From assembly GCA_947254205.1 (NCBI GenBank), contig CAMYCE010000037.1:1-18900 (forward strand): a stretch of 18,900 nt of DNA, given 5' to 3'. Source of the DNA: an uncultured Prevotellaceae bacterium. GTDB taxonomy: Bacteria > Bacteroidota > Bacteroidia > Bacteroidales > Muribaculaceae. The position numbers were made by a program, and so were the translations under genes. The notes beneath the pieces are model-generated. The model ran no database searches. It was not told the DNA's origin and was given only the letters and a program-made list of their open reading frames with translations. Below, one piece after another: positions 1 through 8,900 of this stretch; the stretch's first letter is position 1, and each line of letters begins with the position of its first letter.

Positions 1-328
1 TCAGCGTGTGGTAGCGGTGTTCCAGTCCGAGAAAAGCGTTCTTCACCTTCTCAGCAGTGACGAAGTTGTCACGCTCCATGATTTCCTGATAATGCTTGTT
101 GATACGTACCCGCATCTTGTCAAGCATACGGTTCGTTTCGAGTGCCGCCGTGCTTCTGCCCGTGACACGTCCACCTTTGGTGTCCCACAGCTTCGGATCG
201 ACACTCAGCTTGCAACTGAACTGCGTCTGGCTGCCGTCCACCGTGATGCGTCCCATGACGGGAACCGTCCCGTCCTTTTTCACTACCTGACGCTTGAGGT
301 AGTAGATTACTGAAAATGTACTCTTCAT
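1..328 (-). CDS. Tyrosine recombinase/integrase of a Bacteroides-type mobile element, N-terminal part only
   Basis: The minus strand is open from an ATG at 328 to the window edge, giving about 109 residues beginning MKSTFSVIYYLKRQVVKKDG. The first ~90 residues fit the Arm-DNA-binding domain at the start of Bacteroidetes tyrosine recombinases: a beta hairpin, then FSCKLSVDPKLWD, then GRVTGRSTAALETNR. A helical stretch resembling the start of the SAM-like core-binding domain follows. The catalytic domain (R..K..HxxR..Y) would lie beyond the left edge and cannot be seen. Such enzymes integrate and excise conjugative or mobilizable elements. The fragment is GC-richer than the genes to its right, with codons such as CCG, CGG and ACG, which fits horizontal acquisition. 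A TAATTTTG -7 box (349-356, minus) lies just upstream. The family assignment comes from remembered similarity; whether the full gene is intact is unknown. Confidence 0.85.
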   Translation of the reverse strand, partial: MKSTFSVIYYLKRQVVKKDGTVPVMGRITVDGSQTQFSCKLSVDPKLWDTKGGRVTGRSTAALETNRMLDKMRVRINKHYQEIMERDNFVTAEKVKNAFLGLEHRYHTL

Positions 329-648
329 TGTCCTTAATTTTTTGGTTTCAAAATTAGTTGGTGAAGAGTCCGGTGTCGGTACGCAAAACGGGGAGGAACG
401 GAGCAATCTTTTTCCGTAACCGGATTTTTCGCGTGAGTTGTCGGTAACTCACTATAACATAGTGCCTTGTTTCGCCATTCGTGCCCGTTTGTCGCATTTT
501 CGGGCATGGTTACGAACAAGTAACGTTGCGGCGTCAGGATTTGGCTTCGGCAGGGATTGTAATGGCTTCACGAATTATCGCCACTTCAACTAAAACCCTT
601 GTAACTCAATTCTATCACTATATCTTTCCGCATTTCACTTTTTTGTAG
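329..648. other. Gene-free stretch, probable mobile-element end and chromosomal junction
   Basis: About 320 bases lie between the integrase start and the kdsB promoter, with no convincing gene. The part up to ~560 is GC-richer and dense in short repeats. TGTCGGTA occurs twice in direct orientation (374-381, 439-446). GTGAGTT (433-439) is repeated inverted as AACTCAC (446-452). CACTATAACATAGTG (450-464) is a 6-bp-arm palindrome, and CGTAACC (415-421) faces GGTTACG (507-513). From ~580 the sequence becomes AT-rich like the host intergenic regions. This fits an integrase-proximal end with arm-type binding sites and an att core somewhere around 540-640, but no attachment core could be fixed from one junction. 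Confidence 0.4.
349..356 (-). promoter_or_regulatory. Candidate -7 box of the integrase promoter
   Basis: On the minus strand this reads TAATTTTG, an exact match to the Bacteroidetes -7 consensus TAnnTTTG, 20 bases before the integrase ATG. No convincing -33 TTTG is visible at the usual 19-21 base spacing. Confidence 0.4.
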
Positions 649-656
649 TAACTTTG
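649..656 (+). promoter_or_regulatory. Probable -7 box of the kdsB promoter
   Basis: TAACTTTG is an exact match to TAnnTTTG, 20 bases before the ATG at 677. The upstream -33 element is not clear. The box decides the kdsB start: an in-frame GTG at 656 overlaps it and would sit at or before the transcription start. Confidence 0.6.
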
Positions 657-676
657 TGAAGCATAAAAACAACGAC

Positions 677-1450
677 ATGGTGAACAACTTGAAATTTATA
701 GGAATCATTCCTGCCCGATATGCCTCGACACGATTCCCAGGGAAACCCCTTGCCCAATTGGGAGGGTGTAGCGTGATTGAGCGTGTGTATAAACAAGTGA
801 GCCAAGTGCTTGATCACACAATAGTAGCTCTCGACGACACTCGCATTGCCAACACAGTAGAAGCCTTTGGAGGAAAAAGCGTGATGACATGGGACGGACA
901 CAAAAGTGGCACCGACCGCTGCATGGAGGCCTATCTCAAAAATGGAGGTGGCGAAGACGTGATTATCAACATTCAAGGCGATGAACCCTTTATCCAGCCC
1001 TCGCAATTGCAAGCCCTCATGCAATGCTTCGACGACGAGAATTGCGATATTGCCACCTTGGTGAAACCCTTTGCCCAAGAGCGCAACTATGAGGAACTCG
1101 AAAATCCCAACACGCCTAAAGTGGTTATTGACTCGCATGGTTATGCCCAATATTTTTCAAGATCGGTGATACCCTACCTGCGTGGAGTTGACCAAGCCCA
1201 ATGGCCTTCAAGCCACCAATACTACACCCATGTGGGCATCTATGCCTATCGTGCTCATGTGCTTCGAGCCATCACACACTTGCCCCAATCAACGCTTGAA
1301 ATGGCCGAATCACTCGAACAACTGCGCTGGCTCGAAAATGGCTTTAAAATCAAAGTGGGCATTAGCAATGTCGACACCATTGGCATCGACACACCTCAAG
1401 ATTTAGCTCGTGCCGAATTATTTTTGCAGGCACAAAAATCAACATTATAA
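677..1450 (+). CDS. kdsB: 3-deoxy-manno-octulosonate cytidylyltransferase (CMP-Kdo synthetase)
   Basis: KdsB activates Kdo with CTP to give CMP-Kdo and pyrophosphate, the cytosolic step that supplies Kdo for lipid A-core assembly in LPS. The N-terminal nucleotide-binding signature IPARYASTRFPGKPL is at residues 11-25, the family's GDEP (within NIQGDEPFI) at 101-104, and the conserved SRSVIPY and HVGIYAYR segments follow. At 257 residues it matches the usual ~250. The ATG at 677 is preferred over the in-frame GTG at 656, because that GTG overlaps the -7 box and the conserved domain starts directly after the ATG. The next gene begins 9 bases downstream on the same strand, so the two are probably co-transcribed. 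All recognised motifs are present. Confidence 0.95.
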   Translation: MVNNLKFIGIIPARYASTRFPGKPLAQLGGCSVIERVYKQVSQVLDHTIVALDDTRIANTVEAFGGKSVMTWDGHKSGTDRCMEAYLKNGGGEDVIINIQGDEPFIQPSQLQALMQCFDDENCDIATLVKPFAQERNYEELENPNTPKVVIDSHGYAQYFSRSVIPYLRGVDQAQWPSSHQYYTHVGIYAYRAHVLRAITHLPQSTLEMAESLEQLRWLENGFKIKVGISNVDTIGIDTPQDLARAELFLQAQKSTL

Positions 1451-1459
1451 CCACCACAC

Positions 1460-2767
1460 ATGGCTCAACTCAAGCAACAACCCGCTATTCAACACTTCGA
1501 CGAAGTGAAACTCACATTTCCAAGCCCCATCACACTTGCCAATGGCATAAAAGTGTGGGTGATTGGCAATGGCGAAGATGAGGTGAATCAACTCACTGTG
1601 TATGTGAAAGGCGGAATTTTTCATCAGGCATCACCAGCAATAGCCGATCTCGTTGCACGCTTGTGCACCCAAGGCAACCAGCACATGAGCGCAAGCCAAA
1701 TTGCCGAAACCCTCGACTATTGTGGAGCGTGGAGGTCGGGCATGGCACACGAGCAATGCACCACTATCACAATGTCGTCGCTCAATCGCAACTTTGAGAA
1801 AACACTCAACATTGTGTTTAACAGCATTGACAATCCTTCTTTTCCCGAAGAAGAATTCAACCTTTGTTGCCAGCGATATGCCAGTAGCATAGAAACCTCT
1901 CGCAAAAAAGTGAAAACCCTTGCCATCGAAGAAACCAAACGGCTCTACTATGGCTCTCGGCATCCATTGGCACAAATTATTGAGCCAACCCATGTGCTGA
2001 AACTCACTCCCACCCAACTACAAGCCTTCCACTCTGTCCACTTCAACACCAGCAACTGCCACATGATGATTGCAGGAAAAGTGGGCGACAAGCAACTGAA
2101 GTTAATCGATGACACCTTTGGCTCTTGGCACAAAGCCGGAGAGCCCACCTTGCCGGCAAAGCCAGCCATCAAGCCCTCGCCACTCATGCTATCGCTTGTG
2201 CATCTTGATGGAGCTATTCAATCGGCAATCTCGATCACAATACCTGCTGTGGGGCGACTTCACCCTCACTATCTTAAACTGCGATTACTCGTCACAGCCT
2301 TTGGTGGCTATTTTGGCAGCAGGCTCAATGCCAACATCAGGGAAGATAAAGGCTACACCTATGGCATTGCTGCTCGCCTGCTGGGGCGAGACGATGAAGC
2401 CCACATTTCAATCTCTACCGAGTGTGCAACTCAATACACCGGATTGATTATCGAAGAAATCAAAAAAGAAATGCTAAACTTGCAGCAAGAGCCCATGAGC
2501 CTTGAAGAGCTGAACATGGTGAAGCAATACATGCTGAGCGAACAGATGAAAATTTTTGACTCTCCGTTTCACATCGCTTCCTATGTGCACTCAACATTTC
2601 TATATGGCATATATCCCGACTATTTCAATCGGCAACTCAATGTCATAAAAAACACCACGGCACAAGAGTTGCAACACTTGGCCACGCTCTACCTGCGCCC
2701 ACAGCTCATGCGCATTGTTGTTGCTGGCAATCAAGAAAAAATCGAGAAACTCAACACATTTAAATAA
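1460..2767 (+). CDS. M16-family (insulinase-like) peptidase homologue lacking HxxEH
   Basis: This 435-residue protein has the two-lobed M16 arrangement: an N-terminal lobe (about 20-190) starting ITLANGIKVWVIGNG, and a C-terminal lobe (about 200-430). M16 enzymes are zinc metallopeptidases whose HxxEH motif lies in the first lobe after a conserved glycine-rich strand. Here that position (about 63-67, after KGGIFHQ) reads DLVAR, so the zinc ligands and the catalytic glutamate are absent. The second lobe keeps the family's substrate-binding R/Y pair, R294 and Y301, in REDKGYTYG. It therefore resembles the non-catalytic M16 subunit type, and similar single-chain forms occur in Bacteroidetes. No signal peptide is visible, so it is probably cytosolic. 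No HxxEH partner is encoded in this window. It follows kdsB by 9 bases. The physiological role is unknown. Confidence 0.85.
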   Translation: MAQLKQQPAIQHFDEVKLTFPSPITLANGIKVWVIGNGEDEVNQLTVYVKGGIFHQASPAIADLVARLCTQGNQHMSASQIAETLDYCGAWRSGMAHEQCTTITMSSLNRNFEKTLNIVFNSIDNPSFPEEEFNLCCQRYASSIETSRKKVKTLAIEETKRLYYGSRHPLAQIIEPTHVLKLTPTQLQAFHSVHFNTSNCHMMIAGKVGDKQLKLIDDTFGSWHKAGEPTLPAKPAIKPSPLMLSLVHLDGAIQSAISITIPAVGRLHPHYLKLRLLVTAFGGYFGSRLNANIREDKGYTYGIAARLLGRDDEAHISISTECATQYTGLIIEEIKKEMLNLQQEPMSLEELNMVKQYMLSEQMKIFDSPFHIASYVHSTFLYGIYPDYFNRQLNVIKNTTAQELQHLATLYLRPQLMRIVVAGNQEKIEKLNTFK

Positions 2768-2835
2768 AAAAAACACACGTTTCAACCTCCAACAACCGCA
2801 AAATGCCAATATTTGGGTTAAAAATAACAAAAGAA

Positions 2836-2867
2836 GTTGTTAAATAGGCTAATTTTTGCGAACTTTG
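2836..2867 (+). promoter_or_regulatory. Candidate pfp promoter
   Basis: GTTG (2836-2839), a 20-base spacer and GAACTTTG (2860-2867) approximate TTTG/TAnnTTTG, with one mismatch in each box. It lies about 43 bases before the pfp ATG, in a 142-base gap. Confidence 0.45.
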
Positions 2868-2909
2868 CCACGAAATTAGACTAAGGTATTACAACAACAA
2901 CGAAAATCT

Positions 2910-4595
2910 ATGATGACAAACAGTAGCTTATTTCACAAAAGCGTACTTCAACAAGCTCGAGAGGCCTATCAACCCAAATTGCCTTCGGCCCTGTGGGGAC
3001 CCGTAAAAGCAGTGAGAGGTGAAGCCACCGAATCGATTGGCGATCAAGAAGAAATCAAAAAACTATTTCCAAATACTTACGGGCTCCCTGAATTGCGCTT
3101 CGAAAACGATGTTGAGGCAGCCAAAAGCAAAGACATTGTTGGCGACAAATTTAATGTGGGGGTCATTTTATCGGGCGGTCAAGCCCCAGGTGGTCACAAC
3201 GTGATAAGTGGTCTGTTTGATGGCATCAAATCGATCAACAAAGAGAATCGCCTATATGGCTTTTTGATGGGGCCCAGCGGACTCGTCGACCACGACTATA
3301 TCGAACTCACCAGCGACTTGATTGACCAATACCGCAACACGGGTGGTTTTGACATTATTGGCTCGGGGCGCACCAAACTTGAAACCCCCGAACAATTTGA
3401 CAAAGGGCTCGAAATCATCAAAGAACTCAACATTCGCGCAATTGTGATTGTGGGTGGCGATGACTCCAACACCAATGCTGCTATTTTGGCAGAATACTAC
3501 AAAGCCAAAAACGAACCAGTGCAAGTGATTGGTTGCCCCAAAACCATTGATGGCGACCTCAAAAATGCTTGGATTGAAACCTCTTTTGGCTTTGACACTG
3601 CCACCAAACTTTATAGCGAGCTCATTGGCAATGTTGAACGCGATGCACACTCATCAAAAAAATATTGGCACTTCATCAAGCTCATGGGGCGATCGGCATC
3701 GCACATTGCTCTCGAGTGTGCACTCAAGACGCAACCCAACTATTGCATCATCAGCGAGGAAGTGGCAGCCAACAACAAAACACTCAAGCACATTGTTGAA
3801 GACATAGCCAATGTGGTGGCCAAACGAGCTGCCGATGGCAAAAACTTTGGCACCATTCTCATTCCCGAAGGTCTCATCGAGTTTCTCCCCTCAATCAAGA
3901 AACTCATTGCCGAGCTCAACGACCTGCTCGCCAATCATCCCGAGGTGAAAGGCATGGCCGAAGAACAACTGCATCAGTTTGTGACCGGCCACCTCTCGCA
4001 AGAAAATGCCGACACCTTCGCCAGCTTGCCCAAAGACGTGGCCTTGCAACTTGCACTCGACCGCGACCCACATGGCAACGTGCAAGTGTCGCTTGTTGAA
4101 ACCGAAAAACTGCTTAGTGACATGGTGGGCGAGCGACTCGAAAAAATGAAGGCCGAAGGGAAATATGTGGGTAAATATGCAGCCCTCCACCATTTCTTTG
4201 GCTACGAAGGACGCTGTGCCGATCCCTCCAATTTTGATTCCGACTACTGCTATTCTTTGGGCTTCAATGCTGCTCAACTCATCAATATTGGAGCCACAGG
4301 CTACATGTCGCTCATTCGCAATCTTTCAAAATCATCGGTTCAATGGATTGCAGGTGGCATTCCCATTACCATGATGTTTAACATGGAACGCCGCAATGGC
4401 GAGGTGAAACCCGTGATTCGCAAGGCTCTTGTTGATCTTGAAGGTCGTCCTTTTCAAGTGTTTGCAGAAAATCGCAATGAGTGGGCACGAGAAACATGCT
4501 ATCTCTATCCCGGTCCTGTGCAGTATTTCGGACCCGATGAAATATGCAATCAAACCTCTCGCACCCTCTACTACGAGCAACAAGAGAGGGAATAA
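2910..4595 (+). CDS. pfp: Diphosphate--fructose-6-phosphate 1-phosphotransferase (PPi-dependent phosphofructokinase, long type)
   Basis: The enzyme reversibly phosphorylates fructose 6-phosphate using pyrophosphate in place of ATP, a common glycolytic variant in Bacteroidales. At 561 residues it belongs to the long (plant/spirochaete-like) PFP group. The phosphate-binding loop SGGQAPGGHN is at 88-97. The specificity segment reads GGDDS (182-186), where ATP-PFKs have GGDGS; the second Asp is the hallmark of PPi use. PKTIDGD (210-216) supplies the catalytic Asp and a Lys seen in PPi enzymes. The fructose-6-phosphate-binding MGRSASH segment and a late GYEGR motif are also present. ATG occurs at both 2910 and 2913, and either could be used. 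It is a single-gene unit with its own promoter and a strong terminator. It looks complete. Confidence 0.96.
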   Translation: MMTNSSLFHKSVLQQAREAYQPKLPSALWGPVKAVRGEATESIGDQEEIKKLFPNTYGLPELRFENDVEAAKSKDIVGDKFNVGVILSGGQAPGGHNVISGLFDGIKSINKENRLYGFLMGPSGLVDHDYIELTSDLIDQYRNTGGFDIIGSGRTKLETPEQFDKGLEIIKELNIRAIVIVGGDDSNTNAAILAEYYKAKNEPVQVIGCPKTIDGDLKNAWIETSFGFDTATKLYSELIGNVERDAHSSKKYWHFIKLMGRSASHIALECALKTQPNYCIISEEVAANNKTLKHIVEDIANVVAKRAADGKNFGTILIPEGLIEFLPSIKKLIAELNDLLANHPEVKGMAEEQLHQFVTGHLSQENADTFASLPKDVALQLALDRDPHGNVQVSLVETEKLLSDMVGERLEKMKAEGKYVGKYAALHHFFGYEGRCADPSNFDSDYCYSLGFNAAQLINIGATGYMSLIRNLSKSSVQWIAGGIPITMMFNMERRNGEVKPVIRKALVDLEGRPFQVFAENRNEWARETCYLYPGPVQYFGPDEICNQTSRTLYYEQQERE

Positions 4596-4653
4596 AGCTC
4601 CTTGGCAAAAACTATATTAGGAGAATGCCCATCTTCTTTCCTCCTAAAACTTT

Positions 4654-4699
4654 AACACCTCGCGTCCACTTTGGCTCACGAGGTGTTTATTTTTTTTTG
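4654..4699 (+). terminator. Rho-independent terminator after pfp
   Basis: AACACCTCG (4654-4662) pairs with CGAGGTGTT (4679-4687) in a 9-bp stem, followed by TTATTTTTTTTT. The strong T-tract is on the plus strand, ending pfp transcription before the convergent gene. A weaker hairpin, TTAGGAG (4617-4623) with CTCCTAA (4641-4647), sits between the stop codon and this one. Confidence 0.9.
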
Positions 4700-4720
4700 A
4701 AATAAAGCAATTCTGCATTT

Positions 4721-5761
4721 CTATTCTCCCTGTTGGGGTGCTTCGGCTGGCTCTTTAGCTGGTTCGGGCGCAACGGGTTGTGAGGGCGATGAATGCACCA
4801 CTTTAATGTCTTCATCTCTCACTACAGCAGCCTGTTGCTGTGCTTTTTTCAAAGCATCAGCCTTTTTCTTTGCCACAAGACGAGCCGAGTCCTTTTGAAA
4901 TTGCACCCGCTTGAGCGAATCGAGTTGAGCAGCGACAGCCAACGAATCGATAGGAGGTTTCACATAGGTGGTATCGGCACGATTGGGCGCCTTGGTTGTA
5001 ACTAAGCTATCGGCAGGAACTGTTGTGTCGACTTGAGCATCATTGGAGGCAAAAGGATTTGTCAACAGCCACATGCCCACTGCAACTACAACACAGGCAA
5101 TGAGAGCATTAACAAAATATTTAATCTTCATTTTTTTCATAAAAGCCAGTGACACAGCACCACCTTTCACCTGCTCCACACGATTGAGCACCACGGCAGG
5201 GCTATCGCCCGATGAGGTTTTCACACGCTTTATTGCCTGAGCAATATTGCTCATTTTGGCATTGTCGTCTTTCACTTCATTGCACAGCACCTTTCTCATT
5301 GCCTTGGCATCAATATCCTCGGCCGAACACAGCATGATGTAATCGCCCTGTCGCACCTCTTTAATGAGCTCAACTCTGGCCTTTGAACTATAAATATCAA
5401 GCACTTGTGCACGAGAATCATATTCAATATCACCCGTTTCGGGGCACACCTGCAACACGCGCGATTTTCCCATTTGAGCCACAAAACAGCCTGCACTGCT
5501 ATAGGCAACAAGAGCCAAGTTGCAAGTCTTGACCCTGTGTTCAGGACTATTGAGCGATTCTTCAAGCGCTTCATTAAATTGCTCATGAGAGAACTCTTTG
5601 TTCAAGTCAAAATGCGAGATGATGTAATCATAAAGAGCATGTGCCACAATGTCATCGTCACACACCAAAAATAATGATTGAGCACCGGCACTCTCGCCTG
5701 CAGGCAAAATCGTGTCGCTATCACTCTTGATAAAAAGGGGGCTATATAACTTGATATTCAT
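4721..5761 (-). CDS. Membrane-anchored degenerate PP2C-like protein (putative pseudophosphatase)
   Basis: Residues 1-~200 align by eye with a PP2C Ser/Thr phosphatase fold. LFLVCDDDIV (30-39) stands where PP2C has LFxVCDGMGG. TCNLALVAY (79-87) corresponds to the usual GTT strand, MGKSRVLQV (97-105) to GDSRxY, and GDYIMLCSAED (139-149) to GDxxLLCTDG. Metal-binding acids are therefore missing (D to K at 99; the TDG Asp replaced), as is the GMGG turn, so phosphatase activity is unlikely. One transmembrane helix follows (about 215-233). A ~110-residue tail comes next: Ser/Thr/Asp-rich, then a Lys/Ala/Gln helix (280-312), then a Pro/Glu-rich end (325-346). The positive MKKMKIK before the helix favours a cytosolic N-domain and an extracytoplasmic tail. 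I infer a sensor, scaffold or phosphoprotein-binding role; the pseudo-PP2C reading is mine and unproven. Confidence 0.6.
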   Translation of the reverse strand: MNIKLYSPLFIKSDSDTILPAGESAGAQSLFLVCDDDIVAHALYDYIISHFDLNKEFSHEQFNEALEESLNSPEHRVKTCNLALVAYSSAGCFVAQMGKSRVLQVCPETGDIEYDSRAQVLDIYSSKARVELIKEVRQGDYIMLCSAEDIDAKAMRKVLCNEVKDDNAKMSNIAQAIKRVKTSSGDSPAVVLNRVEQVKGGAVSLAFMKKMKIKYFVNALIACVVVAVGMWLLTNPFASNDAQVDTTVPADSLVTTKAPNRADTTYVKPPIDSLAVAAQLDSLKRVQFQKDSARLVAKKKADALKKAQQQAAVVRDEDIKVVHSSPSQPVAPEPAKEPAEAPQQGE

Positions 5762-5796
5762 TGTATGCTAAAACAAGATTTGAGAAAAATTAATTG

Positions 5797-5804
5797 CAAA
5801 CTTA
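5797..5804 (-). promoter_or_regulatory. Candidate -7 box for the PP2C-like gene
   Basis: On the minus strand this reads TAAGTTTG, an exact TAnnTTTG match, 35 bases upstream of the ATG at 5761. The -33 region is AT-rich without a clear TTTG. Confidence 0.5.
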
Positions 5805-5898
5805 CAAAAAAACATTGACTTAAAATTAGAACAAAACCAACTTTAACAGCATTTTCCAACTCTTCAACTATTAAAGAAGACTAAAGAAGCTATATTTT

Positions 5899-5929
5899 TT
5901 TGAGTCATAAAAGATTTTAAGTAATTTTG
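5899..5929 (+). promoter_or_regulatory. nifJ promoter (Bacteroidetes -33/-7 type)
   Basis: TTTG (5899-5902), a 19-base spacer and TAATTTTG (5922-5929) match the consensus exactly. The expected transcript starts near 5936 with a leader of about 48 bases. This is the best promoter match in the window and fits a highly expressed fermentative enzyme. Confidence 0.8.
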
Positions 5930-5983
5930 TAAATTCAAAATCAAAGTTTAGATAACTAATTCATTTAATCATATTTTTCAACT

Positions 5984-8900
5984 ATGAGCAAAGGAAAAAA
6001 ATTCATAACCTGTGATGGTAATACTGCCGCTGCCCACATCAGCTACATGTTTACCGAGGTAGCAGCTATCTACCCCATCACACCATCATCGCCCATGGCC
6101 GAACACGTCGATGAGTGGGTTGCCGCTGGTCGCAAGAATATATTTGGCGAGAAGGTGACTGTTCAAGAAATGCAAAGCGAGGCTGGTGCCGCTGGTGCCG
6201 TGCATGGCTCATTGCAAGCTGGCGCTTTAACCTCAACCTATACCGCTTCGCAGGGTCTGTTGTTGATGATTCCCAACATGTATAAAATTGCTGGCGAATT
6301 GTTGCCTTGTGTCTTCCATGTCACAGCACGCACCCTTGCCTCTCACACTTTGTGCATCTTTGGCGACCATCAAGACGTGATGGCTACCCGCCAAACCGGC
6401 TTTGCCATGCTGTGTGAAGGCTCGGTGCAAGAAGTCATGGACCTCTCGCCCGTGGCCCACTTGAGCACCATTAAGAGCAGTGTGCCATTCATGAACTTCT
6501 TTGATGGTTTTCGCACTTCACACGAGGTGCAAAAGATCGAAGCCCTCGAACAAGAAGACCTTGAGCCCCTGCTCGATCGCGAAGCTTTGGCCCGTTTCCG
6601 CCAACGCGCAATGAACCCCGACAAGCCCGTGACCCGTGGCACCAACGAGAACCCCGATGTGTTCTTCCAGCACCGTGAGTCGTCCAACGAGTTCTATGAG
6701 GCCATTCCCGCCATTGTAGAAGACTACATGAACAAAATCAACGATCTCACTGGTCGCAAATATGGACTCTTTGACTACTACGGAGCCAAAGATGCCGATC
6801 GTGTAATCATTGCAATGGGTTCGGTCACCGAAGCCATTCGTGAAGCCATCGACCACCTTGCTACAACTGGCGAGAAGGTGGGTCTTGTGGCTGTACACCT
6901 GTATCGTCCATTCTCGGCCAAGCATTTCTTGGCTGCAGTGCCCAGCACAGCCAAGCGCATTGCCGTGCTCGACCGCACCAAAGAACCCGGCGCCAATGGC
7001 GAGCCCCTGTATCTTGATGTGAAAGACTGCTTCTATGGCACCGAAAATGCCCCCATCATTGTGGGAGGCCGCTATGGCTTGGGCTCTAAAGACACAACAC
7101 CAGCCCAAATTTTGGCTGTGTATGAAAATCTTGCAGCTCCCATGCCCAAAAACCATTTCACCATGGGCATCGTTGATGATGTTACCTTCACTTCACTTCC
7201 TCAAAAAGAAGAGATTGCCATGGGGGGCGAAGGCATGTTCCAAGCCAAATTCTATGGTCTGGGAGCCGACGGAACTGTGGGTGCCAACAAAAACTCGGTT
7301 AAAATCATTGGTGACAACACCAATAAATATTGCCAAGCCTATTTCTCCTACGACTCCAAGAAGTCGGGAGGATTCACTTGCTCACACTTGCGCTTTGGCG
7401 ACGAACCCATTCGTTCAACCTACTTGGTGACCACTCCCAACTTTGTGGCATGCCATGTGCAGGCCTACCTGCACATGTATGACGTGACACGAGGCTTGCA
7501 AAAGAATGGAACTTTCCTGCTCAACACCGTGTGGGAAGGCGATCAGCTTGCACAAAACTTGCCCGACAAGGTAAAGAAATATTTTGCCGACAACAACATC
7601 AGTGTCTACTATATCAATGCCACCAAGATTGCACAAGAAATTGGGTTGGGCAACCGCACCAACACCATTTTGCAATCGGCCTTCTTCCGCATCACCAAGG
7701 TCATTGAAATTGACCTTGCTGTTGAGCAAATGAAAGCATTTATTGTTAAGTCATATAGCCGCAAGGGCGAAGACATTGTTAACAAGAACTTCCAAGCTGT
7801 GGATCGTGGTGGAGAATACCAACAACTCACTATCGACCCAGCATGGTCTAATATCAAGGTGGCCAAAGAGGTTGCCGACGATGCTCCAGAATTTATCAAC
7901 AACCTTGTGCGCCCCATCAATGCCCAAGATGGCGACTTGCTGCCCGTGAGCGCATTTAAGGGTCGTGAAGATGGCACATGGGACAATGGCACATCGTTCT
8001 ATGAGAAACGCGGCGTGGGTAGTTTTGTGCCTCGCTGGAATCCCGAAAACTGCATTCAATGCAACAAGTGTGCATTCTCTTGCCCACACGCTTCCATTCG
8101 CCCCTTCCTCATGGACGAAAAAGAAGTGGCCAACTCGCCATTTGCCCAAGGCTATACTCTTCCTGCCATTGGCAAGACACTCGAAGGCTTGCAATATGCC
8201 GAAGTTGTGGACGTGATGGACTGCTTGAGCTGTGGCAACTGTGTGGACGTGTGCCCCGGCAAGCGTGGCAACAAGGCTCTTGAGATGGTTCCAATCATGG
8301 ACGAGGAACCCAAACAAAAGTTGTGGGATTATTGCGCAAACAACGTCACCAGCAAGCAACATCTTGTCGACATCAAGCAAAATGTGAAAAACTCGCAATT
8401 TGCAACTCCCCTCTTTGAATTTAGCGGTGCCTGCTCGGGTTGTGGCGAAACTCCCTATGTGAAGCTCATCTCGCAACTCTTTGGCGACCGCGAAATGGTG
8501 GCCAATGCAACTGGTTGCTCATCAATCTACTCGGCCGCAGTGCCTTCTACCCCCTACACCACCAATGCCAAAGGCCACGGACCTGCTTGGGCCAACTCAC
8601 TGTTTGAAGACTTCTGTGAGTTTGGATTGGGCATGGCAATTGCCGATGAGAAAATGCGCGACCGTGTGAAGGGCTTTGTTGAAGAAGCCATTGCAAGCGA
8701 CAGCGTGAATGCCGATGTGAAAACCCTGTATCAAGAGTGGCTCGAAAACATGAACGATGGCGACAAGAGCCGCGAGTTGAGCGACAAGATTCTCGAAGCC
8801 ATTGCCCAAAGTGAGAATCCGCTCGACAAGAATGTCAAGAGCTTAGGACAATACTTGGTGAAACGCTCACAATGGATTATTGGTGGCGATGGCGCTTCCT

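Noticed and set aside
8..313. Plus-strand open frame at the left edge
   Set aside because: It is antisense to the integrase reading frame, which has a recognisable protein sequence and a start with a -7 box.
334..519. 61-codon minus-strand frame upstream of the integrase
   Set aside because: No recognisable domain or start context, and it overlaps the cluster of short repeats; more likely part of the element end.
656..676. GTG start giving a 7-residue longer KdsB
   Set aside because: The GTG overlaps the TAACTTTG promoter box and the extra residues are not conserved-looking.
7751..8476. 241-codon minus-strand frame within nifJ
   Set aside because: Antisense to the conserved ferredoxin-domain coding sequence, with no independent support.
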